DNA of 64,000 nucleotides from positions 62,001 through 126,000 of the forward strand of contig CAVXXD010000016.1 in NCBI GenBank assembly GCA_963765625.1, written 5' to 3'. The notes beneath the pieces are model-generated. The model was not told the DNA's origin, searched no databases, and was given only the letters and a program-made list of their open reading frames with translations. The DNA is from CAVXXD01 sp963765625. GTDB lineage: Bacteria > Actinomycetota > Geothermincolia > Geothermincolales > Geothermincolaceae. Of this stretch, positions 1 through 11,175 are shown piece after piece; position 1 is the first letter of the stretch, and each line of letters begins with the position of its first letter. Made by a program: the position numbers and the translations under genes.

Positions 1-1
1 C

Positions 2-1201
2 CTGGCCGCCCAGGTCCAGGGTCTTCTTTACCTGACCGAACTGCCACCCACCGTCCTGTTGAGCTCGGGCGAGGAGAGGTTGACGGCGAGTGAACTCGGT
101 GACCGGGGGCTGCCCGTGCTGCTCGAGAGCCTGGCTGGCCACTACGGGCTACCCGTCTCTCACTGCTTTGGCCTGGACTGCGGGGAGACCGCCGACCCGC
201 CTGCCGATGAGGACGAGGCGCATTGCGCCGGATCCCGGCTGCTGGAGTTCGGGGCATCGTGGCGTGAGGAGTTCAGCCGGAAAGGGCTGCTGCTCGATCC
301 CGGTACCCAGACCGACCTTGCCGGCACCTGCCTGGTCGACCCCGACCTCGGCTACCGCAACCTCCAGGCCTGGGGAGAGTCGCTGCGGGAACTGGACACT
401 TCCTCCATCCGTACCCTGCCCCTTCTTACCTCGGGATGGAAGGTGGGTGAACAGGAACTGGACGGCCGGGCTTATCTGGACATTCTGGCCATGGTGGGCA
501 GGGGGGAAGACCCCGCCCTCTACATCCAGGAGCACGAAGCAGCCAGGGAGGAAGAGCGCAAGGCGCGCACCCTCTCCAACAACCCCGTCACCCCGGCCAT
601 CATCTACGGGGGATACGCCAACCGCATGGAGGTGGCCATCACCCTGGACGACGGCTACAACCAGGATCCCCGCGTCCTGGAGTTGCTCCAGTCCTACGGT
701 ATCCGTTGCACTGTTTTCCCGGTGGGGCGCTTCGCGGAACAGAACGTGGAATGGTTGAAGCTGTTGGATGCCATGGGCTTCGAGATCGCCAATCACTCCT
801 ATACCCACCCCATCCACAAGCCCAACCGCCTGATCGATCTGCCCGACGAAGCCGTGTACGGGGAGATCCTCGCGGCCCAGCAGGTGGTCTGGGACGCCGT
901 TGGCAAGCAATACCCCTACTTCCGCCCACCAGGAGGCTGGGTGGACGAGCGGATCGCGGCCCTGGCGGCCGACCTGGGCTACGTGACGGTGATGTGGTCG
1001 CTGGACTCCGGCGACACCGGTGACCCCAATACGTCTCCCCTTGACCGGGCCAATACCATTCTGTCCAAGGTCAAGCCCGGCTACATCCTGTTGTTCCATT
1101 TCGGCGGGTACTACACTTACGAGACCTTGAAGTACCTCATCCCGCGGATGCAGGGGCAGGGCTATCACTTCGTCACCCTGAGCCAGCTCTTCAAACCCTG
1201 A
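2..1201 (+). CDS. Polysaccharide deacetylase (NodB-type) domain protein, 5' end outside the window
   Basis: The reading frame is open to the left edge and the residues encoded upstream of the TTG at 59 look like real protein, so the start lies outside the window. The C-terminal half is a NodB carbohydrate-esterase domain: TLDDG (metal-binding Asp pair, near codon 660 nt), NHSYTH with the two metal histidines, RPPGG, WSLDSGD and the final ILLFHFGG motif. Such proteins remove acetyl or related groups from peptidoglycan or other surface polysaccharide and act outside the membrane. The N-terminal ~180 residues do not clearly match a family; the stretch ending in IRTLPLLTSGW is faintly like the end of LytR-CpsA-Psr domains, but this is a guess. 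The family is clear, the substrate unknown. Confidence 0.85.
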   Translation: MAAQVQGLLYLTELPPTVLLSSGEERLTASELGDRGLPVLLESLAGHYGLPVSHCFGLDCGETADPPADEDEAHCAGSRLLEFGASWREEFSRKGLLLDPGTQTDLAGTCLVDPDLGYRNLQAWGESLRELDTSSIRTLPLLTSGWKVGEQELDGRAYLDILAMVGRGEDPALYIQEHEAAREEERKARTLSNNPVTPAIIYGGYANRMEVAITLDDGYNQDPRVLELLQSYGIRCTVFPVGRFAEQNVEWLKLLDAMGFEIANHSYTHPIHKPNRLIDLPDEAVYGEILAAQQVVWDAVGKQYPYFRPPGGWVDERIAALAADLGYVTVMWSLDSGDTGDPNTSPLDRANTILSKVKPGYILLFHFGGYYTYETLKYLIPRMQGQGYHFVTLSQLFKP

Positions 1202-1227
1202 TGTTAAAGCGCTTTTCCCCGATCAGC

Positions 1228-1256
1228 TTGCTTTTGTCACTATCCTGAAATAATAT
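1228..1256 (+). promoter_or_regulatory. Predicted sigma-70 type promoter of the pyrophosphatase gene
   Basis: TTGCTT at 1228-1233 and TAATAT at 1251-1256 are separated by exactly 17 bases, giving a leader of about 50 bases before the coding region. Prediction from sequence only. Confidence 0.5.
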
Positions 1257-1313
1257 TTCTACCGTTAGATTTCTTATATGTAGACGACACGCAGCAAGAG
1301 AGGAGTGATGTTC

Positions 1314-3440
<2,127 letters not shown>

Positions 3441-3463
3441 CGGCGCGGAAGCGTAGAACCAGA

Positions 3464-3490
3464 GGGCCGCTCCATCCGGGGCGGCCCTTT
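3464..3490 (+). terminator. Rho-independent terminator after hppA
   Basis: GGGCCGC (3464-3470) pairs with GCGGCCC (3481-3487) around a 10-base loop and is followed by TTT. It lies 24 bases after the hppA stop. Confidence 0.7.
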
Positions 3491-3506
3491 CATCTAGTCT
3501 CTTTCC

Positions 3507-3536
3507 TTGACAGTCCCGGAAAGTTCTGTTTAGCAT
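3507..3536 (+). promoter_or_regulatory. Predicted sigma-70 promoter of topA
   Basis: A perfect TTGACA at 3507-3512 is followed after 18 bases by TAGCAT (3531-3536). The TTG start of topA is 39 bases further on. Confidence 0.55.
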
Positions 3537-3574
3537 AGTCCCCGTATGTTTGGTCTTAATAGAGGGGAAACCAA

Positions 3575-5659
3575 TTGAAACTGATTATTACCGAGAAGAA
3601 CACCACCGCCAAGCGGATAAGCCAGATACTTTCCGGGGACAAGGTCAAGCCCCTGGAGAAAGCGGGGAGCTCCGCTTACTCCTTCAAGCGGGACGGTGAG
3701 GAATACCGCTGCATCGGGTTGAAAGGGCATATCCTCAGGGTCGACTTTCCCGAGGAGTACCAGCAGTGGCAGAGCATCGATCCCCGGGCCCTGGTGCGGA
3801 CCGATATCGTCAAGACCCCCAACAATAAAACCCTGCTGAAGAACATCCAGAAGTACTCCAAGGACTCGGACCAGCTGATCATTGCCACCGACTTCGACCG
3901 CGAGGGAGAACTGATCGGGGCGGACGTGGTCAGCAAGGTGAAAGAGGTTAGACCGGACATAGAGGTAAAACGCGCCCGTTTCTCCGCCCTGACCCCGACC
4001 GAGATCGAACATGCCTTCGGAAACCTCGAGAACATCTACTACGACCTGGCGCAGGCCGGAGAGGCGCGGCAGGACATCGATCTGGTATGGGGCGCCAGCC
4101 TGACCCGTTACATCTCTCTGGCTTCCACCCGCCTCGGCAAGCAGTTCCTCTCGGTGGGCCGGGTGCAGAGCCCCACCCTGGCGCTGATCGTCGATCGCGA
4201 GCGTGAGCGCAAGGCGTTCGTCTCGGTAAGCTTCTGGACAGTTAAAATCAGGTGTGGCAAGGGTGAAGATGTATTCACGGCCCAGCACCGCAAGGACCGC
4301 TTCGACGTTCAGAAGGACGCCGAAACCGCCTTCTCGAATATCCTGGATGCCGCGAACGTGGTAGAGGTAGCGGAGACGGAACGACGCCTGGACCCGCCCA
4401 CCCCCTTCAACACCACCGGCTTCCTCAGCGCGGCGGCTTCCCTGGGCATCAACGCGGCTAAGGCCATGAACATCGCCGAAAACCTGTACATGAACGGTTA
4501 CATCAGTTACCCCCGCGTGGACAACACCGTCTACCCGGCCTCGCTGGACATGCGCGAACTGCTGGAGGAGCTCTCCGGCACCGAGGACCTTGGCGGTTAT
4601 TGCAAAGAGGTCCTCGAGCAGAAGAAGATCACCCCTACCCGCGGCAAGAAGGAGACCACCGACCATCCCCCCATCTATCCCACCGCTCCCGCGACCCGCG
4701 CCAACCTCCACCCGCAGGACTGGAGGGTCTACGAGCTGGTGTTCCGCCGCTTCCTGGCCACCCTTTCCCCGGCCGCAACGGTGATGAGCCTGAAGGTAGA
4801 CCTGGAGAGTGGGGGAGAGCCTTTCGTGGCCCGCGGCTCCCGGGTGGAGAAGGACGGTTGGCTACGCTACTATTCCTACGGCCGCAAGAGGGACGTCATC
4901 CTTCCCGCCCTGGTCAATGGGGAGACCCTGACGGTGGAGGAGAAGACCCTGGACGAAGGGGCCACCCAGCCACCTGCGCGTTATTCGCAGGGTAAGCTCA
5001 TCGAGAAGATGGAGGAGCTGGGCCTGGGCACCAAGTCCACCCGCCACACCATCATCGAAGGCCTCTACGAACGAGGCTATATCATGGGCGACCCCCTGGT
5101 TCCCACCGAGACGGGCACCAAGGTCACCGAGGCCCTGCGCAAATATGCCACACCCATCTCCACCCCGGACATGACCGCCGACCTGGAACACGACATGGAC
5201 CGGATCGCCGAGGGGCAGGTCCCCCGCGAACAGGTGGTCGAGAAGTCCCGTGTCGAGCTGGAAAAAGTCATGGACATGCTGGAACAGAGCCGGGAGAAGC
5301 TGGTGGAGGAGATCCGCAACGGCATCCGGGAGGACAAGATCCTGGGCAAGTGCCCCAACTGCGGCGAAGGCCTGCGCATGCTCCGGGCGAAAAAGTCGAA
5401 GAAGCGCTTCGTGGGCTGTTCCGGTTACCCGGAATGCACCACAACCTACCCCCTGCCCCAGACAGGCAGCGTCATGGCTACCGGCGAGGTCTGCCCGGAC
5501 TGCAATTCTCCCAAGATCAAAGTGATCGCCGCCCGCCGCAAGCCGTGGATACTCTGTCTCGACCCCAACTGCCCCTCCAAGAAGAAGCCCGACGAAGAGA
5601 AGGCCGAGACGGCCGAGACGGCCGAGACTGACGGGGAGACGAAGGCCGCCGAAGCCTGA
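3575..5659 (+). CDS. topA: Type IA DNA topoisomerase I, archaeal-type
   Basis: Relaxes negatively supercoiled DNA by cutting one strand. 694 residues, starting at TTG 3575 behind AGAGGGG (3561-3567). The TOPRIM acidic motif reads TDFDREGELIG, as in archaeal TopA, rather than the DPDREGEAI form common in bacteria; the N-terminal EKNTTAKRISQILSG also fits the archaeal branch. The catalytic tyrosine lies in YISYPRVDN at about residue 312. Two cysteine zinc ribbons follow at the C-terminus (CPNCGEG, CSGYPEC, CPDC, LCLDPNCPSKK), then an acidic tail rich in AET repeats. The frame is intact. The function is secure; the archaeal affinity rests on motif reading only. Confidence 0.94.
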   Translation: MKLIITEKNTTAKRISQILSGDKVKPLEKAGSSAYSFKRDGEEYRCIGLKGHILRVDFPEEYQQWQSIDPRALVRTDIVKTPNNKTLLKNIQKYSKDSDQLIIATDFDREGELIGADVVSKVKEVRPDIEVKRARFSALTPTEIEHAFGNLENIYYDLAQAGEARQDIDLVWGASLTRYISLASTRLGKQFLSVGRVQSPTLALIVDRERERKAFVSVSFWTVKIRCGKGEDVFTAQHRKDRFDVQKDAETAFSNILDAANVVEVAETERRLDPPTPFNTTGFLSAAASLGINAAKAMNIAENLYMNGYISYPRVDNTVYPASLDMRELLEELSGTEDLGGYCKEVLEQKKITPTRGKKETTDHPPIYPTAPATRANLHPQDWRVYELVFRRFLATLSPAATVMSLKVDLESGGEPFVARGSRVEKDGWLRYYSYGRKRDVILPALVNGETLTVEEKTLDEGATQPPARYSQGKLIEKMEELGLGTKSTRHTIIEGLYERGYIMGDPLVPTETGTKVTEALRKYATPISTPDMTADLEHDMDRIAEGQVPREQVVEKSRVELEKVMDMLEQSREKLVEEIRNGIREDKILGKCPNCGEGLRMLRAKKSKKRFVGCSGYPECTTTYPLPQTGSVMATGEVCPDCNSPKIKVIAARRKPWILCLDPNCPSKKKPDEEKAETAETAETDGETKAAEA

Positions 5660-5734
5660 TCCCTGCCTGCTCGCAAAGAAAACAACCTGGGTTTATAATG
5701 CAAGCAAGGGCCGAAAGAACCCAAGGAGGAAGGC

Positions 5735-7009
5735 TTGTCGGATAGCGACGTTCCCGCGGAGCACGGGCTATACCCATACCGCTGGGTGGTGCTGCTGGCC
5801 TTCATGGTGATCGCCGCGCTCACCCAGCTGATGTGGCTCACTTATGCCCCCATCACCTCAAAAATGGAAGATATTCTGGGCTGGAGCGAGTTCTCCATCG
5901 TCCTGCTGGCCACCATGTACCCACTGCTCTACATCCCCGTTTCCATCCCCGCCGGCATCATCATCGACCGCAAGGGATGGCGCTATGCCGTGTTGATCGG
6001 CGCCATTCTCACCGCGGGGTGTTCTTTCCTGCGCCTGGCGGTCGACAACTATCCCCTGGTCCTGCTGGGCAGCATCGGCATAGCCATAGGCCAGCCCTTC
6101 GTCCTCAACAGCATCACCAAGATGGTCACCGCCTGGTTCCCCACTCGGGAGTCGGCCCTGGCCACCGGACTGGCCACCCTCTCCCTTTTCGTGGGCATGA
6201 TCGTGGTCCAGGCCCTGACCCCATCCCTGCTGGGGGACGGCGGCACCGGTTCCCTCCGCTGGATCATCCTCATATACAGCATCGCCGCGACGGCCGGGCT
6301 CGCGCTCTTCGCCCTCCTGGCCAAAGCCAACCCCCCGCTGCCACCCGAGAGGGAAGAGGCGGAAGCCCTGGGCGAGAACGCGGCCATCAACTGGGCAAGC
6401 ATGCGCTCCATCTTCTCCCTCGGCAATTTCCGGCTGCTCTGCATCATCATCTTCATCGGCAACGGAGCCTTCGTAGGCCTGTTGCAACTGCTGGAGAAGA
6501 TCCTCGAGCCCAAGGGTTGGGCTAATAATTCCACCACCGCGGGGAATATCGGGGCGGTGATGGTGGTGGCCGGAGTGGTGGGCTGCGTGGTCATACCGGC
6601 CATATCCGACAAGATGATGAGACGCAAACCCTTCCTGATCCTGGCCGCGGCCATGGCCATACCCACACTGGCCCTGGTCGCCGTCCTGCAGGGGGCGACG
6701 TCCATATTCATCTTCGGCGGGATCATGGGCTTCTTCCTTTTCAGCGCCTACCCCCTGGTGCTGACCTTCGCCGAAGAGACCACGGGGTCCGCTCTCACCG
6801 GCACGGCTACCAGCATCCTGCTGCTGCTGGGCAACGCCGGGGGAGTGGTGATCACGCTGGTCATGGAGGGCGTCAAGGGCGTTTCCTGGGGCGGCGCGGA
6901 CCCCTTCTTCTGGGCGATGATGTTCCTGGCGGCCCTCTTCGTGGCTGCCACCGTCACGGCGCTTTACCTGAAAGAAAAAACCCCTTCCAGCTGCCCTTCT
7001 ACCGATTGA
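5735..7009 (+). CDS. Major facilitator superfamily transporter
   Basis: 424 residues with about 12 hydrophobic segments, the usual MFS size. The loop after the second segment carries GIIIDRKGWRY, the MFS signature (G-x-x-x-D-R-x-G-R/W). The overall pattern resembles the FLVCR/MFSD7 branch, some members of which carry haem or choline, but the substrate cannot be assigned. Start is TTG 5735 with AAGGAGG at 5723-5729. TATAAT at 5694-5699 suggests its own promoter. The C-terminus is short and polar. It sits between topA and mdh with no obvious functional link to either. Confidence 0.85.
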   Translation: MSDSDVPAEHGLYPYRWVVLLAFMVIAALTQLMWLTYAPITSKMEDILGWSEFSIVLLATMYPLLYIPVSIPAGIIIDRKGWRYAVLIGAILTAGCSFLRLAVDNYPLVLLGSIGIAIGQPFVLNSITKMVTAWFPTRESALATGLATLSLFVGMIVVQALTPSLLGDGGTGSLRWIILIYSIAATAGLALFALLAKANPPLPPEREEAEALGENAAINWASMRSIFSLGNFRLLCIIIFIGNGAFVGLLQLLEKILEPKGWANNSTTAGNIGAVMVVAGVVGCVVIPAISDKMMRRKPFLILAAAMAIPTLALVAVLQGATSIFIFGGIMGFFLFSAYPLVLTFAEETTGSALTGTATSILLLLGNAGGVVITLVMEGVKGVSWGGADPFFWAMMFLAALFVAATVTALYLKEKTPSSCPSTD

Positions 7010-7109
7010 CGGGCCTCTGCGCCCTTCAATAAGTCGGCGAATCGCATTAATATGTTGGAGTACGCGCATTGCTTAAAATAACACAATGTCAATAAAGAAA
7101 GGGGTCCGC

Positions 7110-8045
7110 ATGGACAAGATAGCGGTCGTGGGAGCCGGACAGGTAGGAGCCACCATCGCCCAGAGAGTGGCCGAATCCGGCCTGGCGGACGTCGCCCTGC
7201 TGGACATCATGGGGGATATCGCGGCCGGCAAGGCACTGGACATCGGCCAGTCCCTGGCATTCCTGCCCGTGGCCAGTCATGTGACCGGAGGTTCCGATTA
7301 CGGCCTGGCCGAGGGGGCCGACCTGGTGGTTGTGACGGCGGGGCTGCCCCGCAAGCCGGGCATGTCCCGCGACGACCTCCTATCCACTAACTCCGCCATC
7401 ATCCGCGAGGTGGTGGACGGGATCGGCGCCGTCGCTCCCGAAGCCATCCTCATCATCGTCACCAATCCCCTGGACGAGATGACCTGGCTGGCCTGGAAGC
7501 TGAGCGGGCTCGACAAGCACCGGGTACTGGGCATGGCCGGAACCCTGGACTGTGCCCGATTCCAGTACTTCATCGGCCGGGCCCTGGGCGTACCGCCCCA
7601 CGAGGTCAGGGCCATGATCATGGGCAGCCACGGTGACAGCATGGTGGTCCTGCCCGAGTACACCCAGGTGGGAGGGGTACCCCTCAACCGCCTGATGCCG
7701 CCGGAGGAGATAGAAGCGCTGGTGTCGCGAGCCCGGGACGGAGGGGCAGAGATCGTCTCCTACCTCAAGACCGGCAGCGCTTTCTATGCGCCTTCGGCTG
7801 CCGCTTTCCGCCTGGTCCGTGCCATACTCCGCGACGAGAACTGTCTTCTGCCGGTCAGCGTATACCTCGAAGGTGAGCTGGGGGTTGACGGAATCTTCAT
7901 GGGGGTCCCGGCCGTACTCGGCCGTACCGGCTGGAAAAGGGTGGTGGACGTGGAGCTCGGCGAAGCCGGGCGGGAAGCACTGGCGACCTCCGCCGGCCAT
8001 ATCCGCTCCCAGATAGACCAGCTTAAAAGCCTGCTGGAAGCCTGA
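7110..8045 (+). CDS. mdh: Malate dehydrogenase (NAD-dependent, LDH-like)
   Basis: Interconverts malate and oxaloacetate with NAD. 311 residues from ATG 7110, which has AAAGGGG five bases upstream; the earlier ATG at 7086 lacks a ribosome site. Rossmann motif GAGQVGAT at the N-terminus, acidic residue LLDIMGD ending the second strand, substrate arginines in RKPGMSRDDLL (the active-site loop with Arg in place of the Gln of lactate dehydrogenases), NPLDEM, and catalytic histidine in MGSHGDSMV. It is followed directly by fumarase alpha, so malate handling is grouped here: fumarate to malate to oxaloacetate. Confidence 0.94.
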   Translation: MDKIAVVGAGQVGATIAQRVAESGLADVALLDIMGDIAAGKALDIGQSLAFLPVASHVTGGSDYGLAEGADLVVVTAGLPRKPGMSRDDLLSTNSAIIREVVDGIGAVAPEAILIIVTNPLDEMTWLAWKLSGLDKHRVLGMAGTLDCARFQYFIGRALGVPPHEVRAMIMGSHGDSMVVLPEYTQVGGVPLNRLMPPEEIEALVSRARDGGAEIVSYLKTGSAFYAPSAAAFRLVRAILRDENCLLPVSVYLEGELGVDGIFMGVPAVLGRTGWKRVVDVELGEAGREALATSAGHIRSQIDQLKSLLEA

Positions 8046-8099
8046 AAGCGTTATAAGCAGGGAGGGCTTCCGCGGGACAGGGCGAAGGAATTACCTGAG

Positions 8100-8945
8100 A
8101 TGAGAGAGATTACTTACCAGGAGATAACCGACGTTGTGAGAGAACTGGCGGTCCAGGCCAGTATCGACCTCTCTCCGGACGTGGAAGCGGCTCTCAACAC
8201 CGCCTGGCACCGTGAGGAGAACAAGCTCGGTGCCTATGCCCTGGAGCAGATCGTCAGGAACTTCGAGCTGGCCCGGTCGGAGCGGATGCCCATCTGCCAG
8301 GACACCGGTTACTTCACCGTCTTCCTGGAATACGGGCCGGGAGTGATGCTGCCGGCGGACGTACGCGCCGCGGTCGATGAGGGCGTAGCCCGCGCCACGG
8401 CCGAAGCCAGCCTGCGCGCTTCGGTGGTGGAAGACCCCCATTTTCATCGCGTGAACACCAGGGACAACACGCCCGTCCAACTTCACCTGGAACAGGTCGC
8501 CGAAGAGGGACGCCTGAGCGTTACGGTCATGCCCAAGGGGGGTGGAAGCGAGAACGCCACCCTGCTGGCCATGCTCCTGCCCACGGCGGGCACCGCCGAG
8601 ATCAAGCACCGGGTACTGGAACACGTCTCGGCCAAGGCTCCTTTCGCCTGCCCGCCAGTGGTGGTGGGGCTGGGGCTGGGCGGCTCGGCGGACACCTGCC
8701 TGCTCGCCGCCAAGAAAGCCCTTCTGCGGCCGGTGGGCCAGGCTCACCCGGAGAAGGAGTACGCCGCCCTGGAGAAGGAAATCCTCTCGGCTGTCAATGC
8801 CATGCGCATCGGGGCGGCCGGCCTGGGCGGCAGCCACACTGCTCTGGCCGTCCACCTCGAGACGCTGCCCACCCATATCGCCAACCTCCCTCTGGCGGTG
8901 GTGATATCCTGCCATGCTTTGAGGAAGAGAGCGCGGGAACTCTGA
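8100..8945 (+). CDS. Class I fumarate hydratase (or tartrate dehydratase-like), alpha subunit
   Basis: 281 residues matching the N-terminal half of two-subunit iron-sulfur hydro-lyases. Three cysteines that should hold the catalytic [4Fe-4S] cluster are visible in CQDTGYF, FACPPVVVG and GGSADTCLLAAKK; NTPVQLHLE and PKGGGSENATLLAML are further family motifs. With the beta subunit it would hydrate fumarate to malate, which fits mdh just upstream. The stop overlaps the ATG of the next gene (TGATG), but that gene is a transporter; the beta subunit comes after it at 10548. Fumarate rather than tartrate is inferred from the mdh neighbour. Confidence 0.92.
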   Translation: MREITYQEITDVVRELAVQASIDLSPDVEAALNTAWHREENKLGAYALEQIVRNFELARSERMPICQDTGYFTVFLEYGPGVMLPADVRAAVDEGVARATAEASLRASVVEDPHFHRVNTRDNTPVQLHLEQVAEEGRLSVTVMPKGGGSENATLLAMLLPTAGTAEIKHRVLEHVSAKAPFACPPVVVGLGLGGSADTCLLAAKKALLRPVGQAHPEKEYAALEKEILSAVNAMRIGAAGLGGSHTALAVHLETLPTHIANLPLAVVISCHALRKRAREL

Positions 8946-10555
8946 TGGAGCCGGATAAAGGGCAGGCGCGCAGGTTCAACGGGAAGACGACGGGAAGCCT
9001 CAACCGCACCGAAGATACCGTCCAGATAAAGCCCTCCGAATACCTGGACCTTTTACGCAACCGCGATTACTTGCGGATATGGTTGGCCCAGATGATCTCG
9101 GCGGTGGGCGACTGGGTGATAGTGGCGGCACTGTTCACCTACGTGGACACCCTTTCCGGCGGCCAGAGCTCCGCTATCAGCGTGATGATGGTGGCCCGCT
9201 TTCTCCCCGCCATCCTCATGGGTTTCCTGGCCGGGGTGGTCATCGACCGCTTCGACCGCAAAACCACCATGATCTCCTGCGACCTGGCCCGTGCCGCGGT
9301 GGTGATCATAATGCCTTTTTCCAACAGCCTGTTGATGATCTGCGTGATGGTCTTCCTGATGGAGACCTTCACCGCCCTCTATGGCCCGGCTAAGGACTCC
9401 AGCATCCCCGACCTGGTGCGGCCGGACCAGCTCACCAACGCCAACTCCATGAACTCGGTCACCATGTTCGCGGCCATGGCCTTCGGCACCGCCATAGCCG
9501 GGGGCGTAGTCGGTTTAATAAACTGGGTGAGCAATATCGACGCCAACCGCGCCACCTTCTTCCTCGATTCGACCACCTTCTTCATCGCAGCCTTCCTGGT
9601 CTGGCGCATCAATTTCAAGAAAAGGGGGCCGGACGAGCTGGTCAAGTTCTCCTCCCAGCAGGTCAAAAGCGATGTCCGAGACGGCTTCCGGTACATGAGA
9701 TCGCATACCCTGACCCGCATCGTCCTGACGCTGGTGGTGATCTGCTTCCTGGGGGGAGGCACCATCTACGTACTGGCGGTGGGCTTCGTCAAGTACGTGC
9801 TGGGGGGCGGCGACGCCACCTTCATGGCCGTGCTTACCACGCTGCTCTTCGGCCTGATGGCCGGAGCTTTACTGGCCGGCTTGCTCAAGGACGTGCTGGC
9901 CAAGGAGAAATGGCTGGGGTGGGCGGTCTTCATGTTCGGCGCCTGTGTTGCCACCTTCGCCCTGGTGGCGTGGTTCTGGCTAACCTACATCCTGGCCTTC
10001 ATGGCCGGGTCCTGCATGGGGTACGCGGCGGTAGGCATGATGACCCTGCTGCACGAGACCCTGGAGGAGGAGTATCGCGGCCGGGTGTTCTCCACCATCA
10101 ACATGCTCATGCGCACCTCCATCTTCCTCTCCATAATCGTGGCCGGGCCCCTGGCCGACCTGATCAACTTGCTGGGGCGGACCTGGGGGGTGGGGGCCCA
10201 GGACTGGGGGGCCATCCGCATAGGTGGTTCTTTCGCCGGGCAGGTGGACGACAAGTTCCTCGATTTCCGCTACCTGTTAAACGGGCCGCAACTGATACTC
10301 CTGTTAGGCGGCCTGATCATCGTGATAGCCGGGCTCTATGCCCATCAACGGCTGCACGACTATTTCTGCTCCCCCGAAGGGAAAGATCTTCTCGCGGCCA
10401 GAAATCAGCCTGCATGCGGCATAGAACCCATAATCCTGAACGAGGATGCCGGCCCGGAGGAAGCTGTTGAAGAAGAACCGGAAGGCGCCGAAAAAGCGGG
10501 TGAATCGGGCCTGGAAGCCCCGGCGGAGAGAGTAGGGGATGAGATGGATGGATGA
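8945..10555 (+). CDS. MFS transporter (MFS_3/EntS-like) between the fumarase subunit genes
   Basis: 536 residues. A polar N-terminus of ~40 residues precedes about 12 membrane segments, with the signature GVVIDRFDRKT after the second. The C-terminal ~70 residues are soluble and strongly acidic (runs of Glu). It resembles the MFS_3 branch that includes enterobactin exporter EntS and macrolide efflux proteins; substrate unknown. Its start overlaps the stop of fumarase alpha by one base and its end overlaps the start of fumarase beta by 8 bases, so all three are translationally coupled. Transport of a dicarboxylate is an attractive guess from position only. Confidence 0.85.
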   Translation: MEPDKGQARRFNGKTTGSLNRTEDTVQIKPSEYLDLLRNRDYLRIWLAQMISAVGDWVIVAALFTYVDTLSGGQSSAISVMMVARFLPAILMGFLAGVVIDRFDRKTTMISCDLARAAVVIIMPFSNSLLMICVMVFLMETFTALYGPAKDSSIPDLVRPDQLTNANSMNSVTMFAAMAFGTAIAGGVVGLINWVSNIDANRATFFLDSTTFFIAAFLVWRINFKKRGPDELVKFSSQQVKSDVRDGFRYMRSHTLTRIVLTLVVICFLGGGTIYVLAVGFVKYVLGGGDATFMAVLTTLLFGLMAGALLAGLLKDVLAKEKWLGWAVFMFGACVATFALVAWFWLTYILAFMAGSCMGYAAVGMMTLLHETLEEEYRGRVFSTINMLMRTSIFLSIIVAGPLADLINLLGRTWGVGAQDWGAIRIGGSFAGQVDDKFLDFRYLLNGPQLILLLGGLIIVIAGLYAHQRLHDYFCSPEGKDLLAARNQPACGIEPIILNEDAGPEEAVEEEPEGAEKAGESGLEAPAERVGDEMDG

Positions 10556-11084
10556 GATAAAGATTTTTATGCCCGAAGACCTGGAGAAACTGCGGGGGTT
10601 GACGGCCGGCACGGCCATCCTGCTCTCAGGCACGGTATACACGGCCCGCGACCAGGCGCATCTCCGTCTGACCAGGGCGCTGGCGGCCGGAGTTGCCGTA
10701 CCCATCCCCCTGAAGGGGCAGGTCATCTTCTATGCCGGTCCGGCGCCTGCTCCACCGGGACGCCCGTCCGGCTCCCTGGGGCCAACTACCTCCTCGCGCA
10801 TGGACGTCTTCACGCCGGAGTTGCTGAAGCAGGGGCTGGCCGCCGCCATCGGTAAGGGGCCCCGCTCTCCAGAGGTGCGCGACGCCTTCCGTTCCCACGA
10901 TGCTCTCTACCTGGTGGCGGTGGGAGGGGCCGCCGCCCTCTTGGGATCGAAGGTGCGCGAAGTGGAAATGGTAGCCTACGAAGACCTGGGAGCAGAGGCG
11001 ATATACCGGCTGGTCCTGGAGGATTTTCCCCTGGTCATAGCCTATGATGTGTTCGGCGGGGACGTCTATCGCATGAAGCGCTGA
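10548..11084 (+). CDS. Class I fumarate hydratase (or tartrate dehydratase-like), beta subunit
   Basis: 178 residues, the size of the C-terminal subunit of two-subunit class I fumarases. Typical features: LSGTVYTARDQAH, PLKGQVIFYAGP, GPTTSSRMD, the GKGPR loop, VGGAAALLG, and the end EDFPLVIAYDVFGGDVY. The start ATG 10548 has AGGGG nine bases upstream and overlaps the transporter stop by 8 bases; ATG 10539 is possible but too close to the ribosome site. It completes the enzyme whose alpha subunit lies at 8100-8945. Confidence 0.92.
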   Translation: MDEIKIFMPEDLEKLRGLTAGTAILLSGTVYTARDQAHLRLTRALAAGVAVPIPLKGQVIFYAGPAPAPPGRPSGSLGPTTSSRMDVFTPELLKQGLAAAIGKGPRSPEVRDAFRSHDALYLVAVGGAAALLGSKVREVEMVAYEDLGAEAIYRLVLEDFPLVIAYDVFGGDVYRMKR

Positions 11085-11099
11085 ACCCGCCCGCATATT

Positions 11100-11128
11100 T
11101 TGACATTGGAGGAAAAACAAGGGATAGT
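11100..11128 (+). promoter_or_regulatory. Predicted promoter of the tmk-holB-ricT group
   Basis: TTGACA (11100-11105), a 17-base spacer, then GATAGT (11123-11128). The tmk start is about 47 bases further on. Confidence 0.45.
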
Positions 11129-11175
11129 TATTTCGTTGTACGGGTTTAGGTTTCATCTTGCGAAGGAGACTGACC

